Positions 33,625 through 40,486 of a stretch of 40,486 bases of DNA are shown piece after piece. Origin of the DNA: an uncultured Bacteroidales bacterium. GTDB taxonomy: Bacteria; Bacteroidota; Bacteroidia; Bacteroidales; UBA932. The first letter of the stretch is position 1; every line of letters starts with the position of its first letter. Location of the stretch: NCBI GenBank assembly GCA_934678915.1, contig CAKUSF010000004.1:1-40486 (forward strand). Direction: 5' to 3'. Below the pieces are notes generated by a model that did not search any database, was not told the origin of the DNA, and worked only from the letters and a program-made list of their open reading frames with translations. A program made the position numbers and the translations under genes.

Positions 33625-33933
33625 AAGACGCTTCGGCTTGGTCAGCTATCAGTCAGGGATGAGAGAGTTTGCAAAGCACAGCCGCGAAAGGTGCTTCCGA
33701 GATAGGCGGAAAGCACATTTCAGGGCCGACACAGGTTTCAAAGCAGGACCAGCCCTGAGATAAGGCCCCGAAGGTTGTCCAGGGCACATCTCACGGCCAT
33801 GCCTTGTAGAACCGGAACCATTGGCCAAAGGTTATGGCACGTCAAGGCTTCAGGCGTCACCAATTTTGCATTGATCATGGTAGGCATCCTCGGAAATCTG
33901 TCTCTCCAGAGACTCAGCGGGACAGACTGCATC

Positions 33934-34479
33934 ATGAATTACGAAGATGCTCATCCGGGTTCTCCGGAGGACAAGATCCTCTACCATTACCGCATTCTGG
34001 AAGTAGAGACCACGGAGCCATTCGGTGATCAGATTCCGTTCTATCTTCTTGAATTGCCGAGGATCATGCACTACACCGATGAATATGACAGTCCAGTCGC
34101 TGGATGGTGCCGAATATTCAGGAATTTCGCTATCTTTGCCAAGTCGAGGTCGAAGGATGATGAGCGGTTTGGCAAATTGGAGAGGGCGATGCGCGTCAGT
34201 GGCCATGACGACAATGAGATATTTCAGTGTTATGTTGACAGAGAAGGAGATGCGCCCCTACATAGAGGGAGCGAAGCAGCAAGGCTACCGAATGGGGCGT
34301 CAAGATGGCTTCCAGGACGGAGTGGAGAAAGGCTTGGCCGAAGGCGAGGCCTTAGGTAGAGCCGAGGGCGTAATGCAGCCATGATAGATGTCGCACGGTC
34401 TTTGCTGGCACTCGGCATGCCGATTGAGCAGATAGCACAGGTCTCAGGGCTATCACTTGAACGGATAAAGTCACTTTAG
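33934..34479 (+). pseudogene. remnant of PD-(D/E)XK nuclease-family transposase
   Basis: From ATG 33934 the protein reads as the C-terminal two thirds of the Bacteroidetes PF12784-type transposase: ILYHYRILEVETTEPFGDQI, IFRNFAIFAKSRSKDDERFG, KLERAMRVSGHDDNEI. Near 34200-34220 it continues in the next frame as EKEMRPYIEGAKQQGYRMGR and a Gly/Glu-rich repeat (GLAEGEALGRAEG) to a TGA at 34382. The final helix returns to the first frame as MIDVARSLLALGMPIEQIAQ, then VSGLSLERIKSL, ending at TAG 34477-34479. The N-terminal nuclease part (usual start with a FGFKRIFG-like block) is missing. Two frameshifts and a 5' deletion make it inactive. Confidence 0.75.
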
Positions 34480-34496
34480 CAAGGGAATGGGGTAGC

Positions 34497-34516
34497 TTCG
34501 TCAGGCTCAGCGACCG
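34497..34516 (+). repeat. degenerate REP-like repeat
   Basis: CTTCGTCAGGCTCAGCGACC, two or three bases from the family core. It sits directly behind the transposase remnant. Confidence 0.45.
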
Positions 34517-34560
34517 AACGGAGGGCGTGCTGCGCACTCTTGAGGAACGAAAAGTGGGGA

Positions 34561-34605
34561 ATTTGTTGCCGAAGGGTGCCAACGGACACCGTTAGGCAGC
34601 AAAAT
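34561..34605 (-). terminator. hairpin downstream of the fimbrial operon
   Basis: ATTTGTTGCC (34561-34570) and GGCAGCAAAAT (34595-34605) pair with one bulge; GGTG and CACC pair inside. It lies 50 nt past the stop of the last fimbrial gene on the minus strand and could end that operon. Confidence 0.4.
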
Positions 34606-34654
34606 GTGGCTTAAACGTCACCGGAGGGCGGTGGTGAGATGGAGGCGCGAAGGG

Positions 34655-37600
34655 CTAATCTACACGGATGTCGCGGACGCAACGTTGAGTATTTGATGTA
34701 TGACTTACACTCAATGTTATATTACCATTGTCCACAAAACCGTATTTAGATTTATTGTCTTTTCCATACTTGCCATAAGTACCTGGAACAACTCCCATAC
34801 TCCAATATGTTCGAGATACTGACCCAGAAGGTATACCCTTGCAATAGAACCTCATCATAGCCAGTTCTAGCTGGCTTGGTAGCCTATAGCCCTGCGGGCA
34901 ATAACCAGCACCATAAGAAGACCCCTTTTCCGTAACTTCGTCATTAATAGTCTGAAAATTTTTCGCTTCATGAGATACTGATTGAGAAGAAACCTCAAAC
35001 TTTTTATAAAGGCGATTCTGTTCCGACTCATTGCTAGCGTACTCCAATTCCCTTGAGGTATAATAGCGAAGAGCATTCTGATTAAGGTTTGTACATGTCA
35101 CAACGTATGGATCAGACTCAGTATTGGTACCAGTAACCGTTACCAAAGGATTATATAAACTAGTCAAGTCATCCTTTGACGGGCCATCGGGTAAATTCAT
35201 GCCGAGATTTCTGACACACCGAATCGAGTACCTACCTAATTTAGTCTCATCGTAAGATGCTTTAAGTCCTCCAGTAGCGACACCTTCCTCACCCCATATA
35301 ACTTGCATATTAGTGCTTGAAATCACATGTTGTCGCCAATCGTTAACGACATCGGATGAACGTTGTTTGGCTGTTCTATAGTACAAACGGGAGTTTGCAT
35401 TCAAAAGCCCATCTCCGACATACAAGCCAATAAGTTGCTGACGCGAAGCCATATACCAGCGCATTTCACTTGCATCAATAATACCATCACCGTTGTTATC
35501 GCGATTACGGGCCATGCAGAAATAGCGGAGGGCTTTATGATCTTTATTCATCTGAGGAAATGAATTAGAGACCTGAAAATCCATGTATGTACTCCACCGC
35601 AGACCCGAAGTGAAAGTTGGTGAAGCGATTGACCCATCGGCCAACCCCCATTCAAAGAGAGAATTAGCAAGGCCGTTATCATCCGAAGTATTTTTGCCCG
35701 AACTACTATAATCGTTCTGTGATGTGTTATACCATAATATACCATTACTTCCTTCGGTATAATCCGAAAACTCATCAGTATATTCGGTGCCCCAGGCGGT
35801 CTGTAGAGAGGTGTAGTTCTCGTCGGTGTTGTAAACAGACTGGATGGCGTGCTGCTGGATGGTTACTACGGAGCCGGTGGCGCGGGATTCGAGATCCTTG
35901 CTGATCTCGGAGTTGCAGAGGATGTGCATGGAGCGGTCGGGCTGGTTCACGAACTTTTTCCATAGGGTGGTGGATTTCGCTCCGGTAAGCGGATGAGCCT
36001 CGTAGTAATATTCATTGACAAAGGCGGTGACGCAGATTTTCGGATTCAGGTTGCCATTCTCGTCCTTACCTTGGTCGAAATCGGAGGTAGCCGGGTCGAC
36101 AAGGTACTTGTTAACCTGCTCTTTCATATACTTCACCAGAGAGACGATGTCGAAAACACCGTCGTTGTGGTAACCGCTAAGACCATCGGTACCGTCCCCC
36201 TCCTGGTTTCCTCCGGAAGAACGGGCGGTCTTCCCGTCACGATACTTTGAGGAAGACTCGAAAAGTATGTCCGGATCCAGGAACTTACGCCGTTTTTTTC
36301 CATCGTCATCCTTTTTGTTCAGCCTGAAATGCACCCACTTGTAATCCAATCCGGAGGTGATGTCGATGCCGTCGATGACCCGTGGTCCGCCTGTGCTGAA
36401 CGGTGTCTCCACCTCCCATGTCAGTTTGTCGGCCACACACTTGTCGGCGTTCAGAACCCTCCCGTCAGTTCCAAGAGAGACACCGCCATCGAAAAAGTTC
36501 GCCAGATGGAATGTCAGTGTCTTGGACTCGTAGTGGGCGTCGCAAAGTGCAATCTCCTCGCGGGCGATGGTCACGAACCCTGTCGCCCCCGGCTGGTTCT
36601 CCTTCACATCTTCGACAGCGCCCTTTGAAGTCTCTACCTCCACACGAATGTTATTCACAGAATTCACCGTGACAGTGTAGGTGTAGGATGTGTTGCGCAA
36701 GACTTTAAAATCGGTGAAATTTGAATATTGATCTTTCCCGTCCCCTGGACCATCCGGATCTATTACCGCTTCCCAATTTCCAAGATGAATGATGTACGTC
36801 ACATCGGCAGACAGCACCTGTCCAGCGTCATCGTTTTCCAACACCATCGTAACCTTTCCGGTCACCATGACATAGGTCGAGAAATCATTGGCGTTCTCGA
36901 ACACACGCATGTCTCGTTCGTACGGTTTGCCGTCCACGACATAGCTCACATGCACGGACTGGTTCGTGCCGTCCGGGTTCTTGGCCTGACGGCTCCTGTC
37001 TTGATACCCTTTAATGCCATCCGGATTCTTCGGGCTCTGCCTGTTCTCAAGCATGTAGAAAGTGAACGACTGCTCTCCGGTCTGGTTGTTGTACGTCTCG
37101 AAATTCACATATTCAGTGTCGAAGAAATCCTTTGCATGCTCGCTATATTCAGAAAGAGGGGTCTCAGCGGGAACAACACTGTCATCATTGTCACTGTTGA
37201 TGGCGTAGGCGGTGCGAGGCACGTTGAACACCCTCCACTGGAGTGCCTGAAACGACTTTATTTTCTGTCCATTATCATCTCTACGCTCGCCTGTCCGGAA
37301 ATCGAATTTGATCTTGGCATCAATACGTTCCAGTTTGATCACGGCAGGATGGCCTTCACTATCCGTCATATTCCCCTCAGAATCAATCGTGACCCCCTCC
37401 AGCACTCCGGTCATAGGGAACAGGATGTTACGAGACACGATGTTCTGGTTGAGGTAGCATTGGAACTTAATCAAATCGTCCTCATTCTGAATCGAATGGC
37501 TGAGCAGTTCCTCCGACACCCTCACCATGTCCGAATCCAGATTCGTGTAAAGGTACAATTTCATACCTTCTCCTGACGGCACGGCCAACCTCATCTTGCC

Positions 37601-37945
37601 GGAGAATGATTTTGAATCACTTTTGTAGCTGCCACACCACCATTTTATCGGCAAGTCCGCATTCTCATCATCCTGCTTGAAATCATCCGAAAAGAAATGG
37701 CTCGCTACCTTGTTGCGATGTTCGTCAAACACGAAGAGGTGCATGTTGAACACCCTTGACTCCGTCTCAAGCGAATGTCCGGCACGGGTCACAACCACGT
37801 CCATCGGTGTGGTCCCGAACGCCAACGTCGCGACTACTTCCCCCTCGGCAAGACCGACAGGCTCAACCGACTCCCGCACGCACGAAGCGAGCAGGCAAAG
37901 ATTAGCAAGAGCAATGAATATGATGGTAGCGAATCTGTTGTTCAT
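34655..37945 (-). CDS. large DUF4906-type fimbrial/adhesin lipoprotein
   Basis: 1096 aa. The signal MNNRFATIIFIALANLCLLA plus SC is a lipobox. The first third (FNMHLFVFDEHRNKVASHFF; SGKMRLAVPSGEGMKLYLYT; VIKLERIDAKIKFDF) is the fimbrillin-like fold of Mfa/DUF4906 proteins. The middle has Ig-like strands. The end (MARNRDNNGDGIIDASEMRW, GYCPQGYRLPSQLELAMMRF, RCVRDIRVD) resembles the Cys-containing tail of Bacteroidetes surface proteins, perhaps a tip domain. Known: such proteins are exported, processed and built into fimbriae, often as minor or tip subunits. It is last in the operon, 11 nt after the Mfa2-like gene. Confidence 0.75.
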   Translation of the reverse strand: MNNRFATIIFIALANLCLLASCVRESVEPVGLAEGEVVATLAFGTTPMDVVVTRAGHSLETESRVFNMHLFVFDEHRNKVASHFFSDDFKQDDENADLPIKWWCGSYKSDSKSFSGKMRLAVPSGEGMKLYLYTNLDSDMVRVSEELLSHSIQNEDDLIKFQCYLNQNIVSRNILFPMTGVLEGVTIDSEGNMTDSEGHPAVIKLERIDAKIKFDFRTGERRDDNGQKIKSFQALQWRVFNVPRTAYAINSDNDDSVVPAETPLSEYSEHAKDFFDTEYVNFETYNNQTGEQSFTFYMLENRQSPKNPDGIKGYQDRSRQAKNPDGTNQSVHVSYVVDGKPYERDMRVFENANDFSTYVMVTGKVTMVLENDDAGQVLSADVTYIIHLGNWEAVIDPDGPGDGKDQYSNFTDFKVLRNTSYTYTVTVNSVNNIRVEVETSKGAVEDVKENQPGATGFVTIAREEIALCDAHYESKTLTFHLANFFDGGVSLGTDGRVLNADKCVADKLTWEVETPFSTGGPRVIDGIDITSGLDYKWVHFRLNKKDDDGKKRRKFLDPDILFESSSKYRDGKTARSSGGNQEGDGTDGLSGYHNDGVFDIVSLVKYMKEQVNKYLVDPATSDFDQGKDENGNLNPKICVTAFVNEYYYEAHPLTGAKSTTLWKKFVNQPDRSMHILCNSEISKDLESRATGSVVTIQQHAIQSVYNTDENYTSLQTAWGTEYTDEFSDYTEGSNGILWYNTSQNDYSSSGKNTSDDNGLANSLFEWGLADGSIASPTFTSGLRWSTYMDFQVSNSFPQMNKDHKALRYFCMARNRDNNGDGIIDASEMRWYMASRQQLIGLYVGDGLLNANSRLYYRTAKQRSSDVVNDWRQHVISSTNMQVIWGEEGVATGGLKASYDETKLGRYSIRCVRNLGMNLPDGPSKDDLTSLYNPLVTVTGTNTESDPYVVTCTNLNQNALRYYTSRELEYASNESEQNRLYKKFEVSSQSVSHEAKNFQTINDEVTEKGSSYGAGYCPQGYRLPSQLELAMMRFYCKGIPSGSVSRTYWSMGVVPGTYGKYGKDNKSKYGFVDNGNITLSVSHTSNTQRCVRDIRVD

Positions 37946-37956
37946 AAAGCGATTCT

Positions 37957-39603
37957 TTAATCAAAAGTTGTCTCGTTTCTGACCTCTTCCCATGGCCCCA
38001 ACACAAACTCGCAGGCGCCGTCGGTGTCCGAATATGTCACCGTGATGTTCAGTTTCAGATGCTCGTTGCGCTTAAGCTGGGCAAGATTGTAAGCCACGCC
38101 ATATTTGTCCACATGAACGACAGCGTGGGAGTAGTTGAGGGATTTGAACGGTTTGTCGAACACCCATGCATTAGTGTTCTCTTTCACATCTACATTTCTG
38201 AGACTCCATGTGTTTGCCCCGGACGTGACTGAGGCAGGTTTGTTCGAGAAATTGGTTATGAAGTAACTATTATTGGACAAATAGCCGTTACTATAAGTAA
38301 TTGACTGCTTAGTATCAGATGCGCTCACACCCCCACTGCCGACATTCAGATACGTCTCATGCTTCAGATTCTTGAAAGCATAATTACTGCCACTGGATTC
38401 GACCTTCCACAGATACTCGTCAATGTCCGGGGAGTTCTTGACATTGTTGTCCGAGCCGAACGAGAACAGGTTCGTCGAGCCGTCCTTATCAGCGCCCAAA
38501 TAGAAAGTGCTGGAAAGGTCTGAACGAATAAGGTAATAAGATTCAGGGCTTGGGGCGCCATGTGAGCTGTTACCCACATTTGACAAGATAAAATCCTCGC
38601 CCTTGGTCATGCTTGCGTCAGAACTTTTCTCATAAAGCGCCGCCTTGATCGTGAATGTCTTACCAACAGTTCCGTCTGTCTCGAACATGTACAGGTCTCT
38701 CAAGACAACCGTCTCTCCCGGGTCAACCACGATGTAGCCTCCGTTATCCACATAAGGAAAAGCAATTTTATCGGAATGATCCTCATGTTGAGGGACATCA
38801 TTATCATCACCTGACGCATTAGTGCGTGGGAAAAGATAGCCACACGACTGATTGAATGCAGACAACGTCACACCATTGATCGCCAACCACTTGTCCTTGG
38901 CGTTGTTCGTGATTGCCATCGTGAACCTCGCGCAGATGCGGGACAACTCCACAGAGATCTTGTTCTCACCGGGACCGATGGAAACCGTGCCTTTATAGGA
39001 AAGGGGCATGCCGACATTGGTTACGTATTCTGTGCCATCTGGAGTGACATACTTTCCATTATCGGTAAATAGAGGTTTTCTAACAAGATCCTTATCCGGA
39101 ACCAAGGACAGCATCCCGGCAGTGGAATACGCAGGGCAACTACCTGACTCCACCGGCCCGAAATATTCATTCATGAGTACATTTGTCGTATTCAGAGTTG
39201 TACCCTTTTCGCACTTTTCGTCAAGTCCAGTGTAATTAGCAACAACATACATCTCATAATCACCTCTTTCACAGTCCACTATGGAGCACGAAAGTGTTTC
39301 CTCCCCTGCCTCGTCCGCTACATCAAGTTTGGCGAACTTGCTGACAACCCCGTCTTTCACAAGCCATACCCTCAGATTCTTCATCTTGTCACCGTCGTCA
39401 AGGGAATGGTTGCTGTCCGAGGGAATCTCGTTAGGATTATAATATATACCCTTCTCATTCGCCCGTGTTGTCACCCCCGTCCCTACACTAAGGATCAGAG
39501 TACCCTGGCCGGAATTTTCCGGATCCGGTCCCAAGGCACTGCATCCCGCCATGAAAAGAATCACAGCGATTGACAAAAGAATATTACTGATTCCGTCTCT
39601 CAT
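37957..39603 (-). CDS. fimbrial lipoprotein, FimB/Mfa2-like
   Basis: 548 aa. ILLSIAVILFMAGC gives a lipobox. Fimbrillin-like phrases follow: LRVWLVKDGVVSKFAKLDVA, ERGDYEMYVVANYTGLD, ISVELSRICARFTMAITNNA and VVLRDLYMFET. This pattern fits the anchor or accessory subunits (Mfa2/FimB) of type V fimbriae. About residues 340-450 (YYLIRSDLSSTFYLGADKDG and following) look like an added domain. It is in the middle of the operon, with 10-11 nt gaps on either side. Which fimbrial subunit it is cannot be decided here. Confidence 0.7.
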   Translation of the reverse strand: MRDGISNILLSIAVILFMAGCSALGPDPENSGQGTLILSVGTGVTTRANEKGIYYNPNEIPSDSNHSLDDGDKMKNLRVWLVKDGVVSKFAKLDVADEAGEETLSCSIVDCERGDYEMYVVANYTGLDEKCEKGTTLNTTNVLMNEYFGPVESGSCPAYSTAGMLSLVPDKDLVRKPLFTDNGKYVTPDGTEYVTNVGMPLSYKGTVSIGPGENKISVELSRICARFTMAITNNAKDKWLAINGVTLSAFNQSCGYLFPRTNASGDDNDVPQHEDHSDKIAFPYVDNGGYIVVDPGETVVLRDLYMFETDGTVGKTFTIKAALYEKSSDASMTKGEDFILSNVGNSSHGAPSPESYYLIRSDLSSTFYLGADKDGSTNLFSFGSDNNVKNSPDIDEYLWKVESSGSNYAFKNLKHETYLNVGSGGVSASDTKQSITYSNGYLSNNSYFITNFSNKPASVTSGANTWSLRNVDVKENTNAWVFDKPFKSLNYSHAVVHVDKYGVAYNLAQLKRNEHLKLNITVTYSDTDGACEFVLGPWEEVRNETTFD

Positions 39604-39613
39604 TACATTTCCA

Positions 39614-40486
39614 TTAAAACTTCATCTCCGCACCGGCCTCGACCAACGTCCACGGTTTTATCGTGACATTCACCGTCACCGTGGCCTTCTTGACCGTGAT
39701 GGTGTAGATGTACTTCTTGCCCGGTTCCCAACAAACATCCTCCGGCAACAACGCCGTGTGAAGAACCGTTCCACCTTTGTCCGTACGGAAGTTCGCATAG
39801 ACCTTAGGCCTAGTCTTGACGATGTCTTCTCCATTGTACTTGCCATTGACCGGGATGGCGAAAACAAAACCATCATTACCATAAACAGAGACACCGCTGG
39901 TGGTCATTTCCTTGTAATCCGACTCACTCGCTGCCACCCAATGATGTACCGGAGTGTCATAGTCCGAAACACTTGGGAACCATGTCAACGACTGATCTTC
40001 ATTCAACTTAGATGCATCGGCTGCCGTGTAAACCAGTCCACCTGTCTTAAACAATCCAGTGAGATAAAACTCTTTAACCTTTTCATCCTCCGTGGAGTTC
40101 TCATCCTTCTTGACCTCAAACCGCAAGGCTGACAGCGCATGATGAAATTCAAGTTTCACCGCTTCCACTCCGTCCTGTGCAGGATAACGCGTCGAATAGG
40201 CGACCATCAGATCCGAATCATGCTCCATCAGTGAGTAGTCCAGCGCCAGAATCTCGGCATTAGAAGAAGGATTCACCTTGTCAATCAATGAATATGGATA
40301 AAAAGCCCTGAAGCGGTAGTAGTCAGAGCGCAGCCACTTCACATTGTCCGTGACACCGTTGTAGTCGTAGTCCCAATGGTAGTCGCGGGCATTACCGCTT
40401 GACTTGTAGTACACACGTTTCGCGCCATCCGTCTCGAAAACAGGAGTCTTGCCGCTGTAGTCGGAAGCGCCACCGTGGTAGCCATA
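39614..40486 (-). CDS. fimbrillin family protein, 5' end outside window
   Basis: The frame is open to the right edge (reading in YGYHGGASDYSGKTPVFETD), so the start is missing; the GTG at 40414 is internal. Seen: YYRFRAFYPYSL, VKLEFHHALSALRFEVKK, GFVFAIPVNGKYNGEDI, and the end CWEPGKKYIYTITVKKATVT then VNVTIKPWT. FHHALSALRFEV and the final W-x(n)-Y-Y-T-I block are the typical Mfa-like_1 fimbrillin fold. The last strand is probably the donor strand used in polymer growth. It is upstream in the same operon as the two lipoproteins and may be the main shaft subunit. Confidence 0.8.
   Translation of the reverse strand, partial: YGYHGGASDYSGKTPVFETDGAKRVYYKSSGNARDYHWDYDYNGVTDNVKWLRSDYYRFRAFYPYSLIDKVNPSSNAEILALDYSLMEHDSDLMVAYSTRYPAQDGVEAVKLEFHHALSALRFEVKKDENSTEDEKVKEFYLTGLFKTGGLVYTAADASKLNEDQSLTWFPSVSDYDTPVHHWVAASESDYKEMTTSGVSVYGNDGFVFAIPVNGKYNGEDIVKTRPKVYANFRTDKGGTVLHTALLPEDVCWEPGKKYIYTITVKKATVTVNVTIKPWTLVEAGAEMKF

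Noticed and set aside
33537..33933. A gene between the small RHH-like gene and the transposase remnant
   Set aside because: All frames are short or broken and none has recognisable motifs; it may be decayed DNA from the lost 5' part of the transposon.
1..40486. tRNA, rRNA or known riboswitch
   Set aside because: I found no cloverleaf, rRNA stretch or familiar riboswitch core in the spacers on either strand.

Overview
The window looks like chromosome of a gut-type Bacteroidales (phylum Bacteroidota) of roughly 50% GC. The reasons are direct. Promoters of the Bacteroides type (TTTG, about 19-20 bp, TAnnTTTG) lie ahead of many genes, and Shine-Dalgarno sequences are weak or absent. There is a fimbrillin/Mfa2/DUF4906 surface-fibre operon, a GH106-type glycoside hydrolase and a PD-(D/E)XK-type transposase remnant. 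Genus cannot be fixed from the sequence alone.

Layout. 1-3325: the end of a calpain-like protease, a poorly coding 0.8 kb gap with a possible small RNA/small protein, and a decayed tandem penicillin-binding-protein-like gene broken by a 5-bp duplication. 3326-8956: a secreted metallo-hydrolase, a lipoprotein glycerophosphodiesterase, the umuDC translesion operon and a serine hydrolase lipoprotein. 8957-17004: a COG2509 flavoprotein, tsaD, then tamB-mgsA on the other strand. 17005-17715: an intergenic stretch full of hairpins and repeats. 17716-24954: an L-rhamnose locus (GH106-like alpha-L-rhamnosidase, AraC regulator, rhaB, rhaA). 25117-28375: an apparent operon of pgi, a GHMP kinase whose motif resembles galacturonokinase, and a sugar-1-phosphate nucleotidyltransferase. 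28356-32999: housekeeping genes on the minus strand (prfA, a GNAT-like protein, mazG, nadD, gmk). 33000-34654: a small conserved DNA-binding-like gene and a broken transposase. 34655-40486: a three-gene fimbrillin operon that runs off the right edge.

How the genes may work together. The GH106-like enzyme would release rhamnose from pectin-type glycans. RhaA and RhaB turn it into rhamnulose-1-phosphate under the divergent AraC regulator; no aldolase or permease is in the window. Next door, the kinase plus nucleotidyltransferase pair could activate a second sugar, perhaps galacturonate, the partner of rhamnose in rhamnogalacturonan. MgsA upstream would handle dihydroxyacetone phosphate overflow.

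The most unusual signals are not genes. (1) The word GAATAT/ATATTC occurs about 100 times, roughly four to five times chance, in all reading frames and in spacers. (2) Two long hairpins with unrelated but self-complementary arms share the same core around TAACGTG. (3) A 25-bp REP-like palindrome is dispersed in spacers and has also been absorbed in frame into the glycosidase. (4) A 26-bp hairpin lies directly behind a promoter-like box after mgsA.
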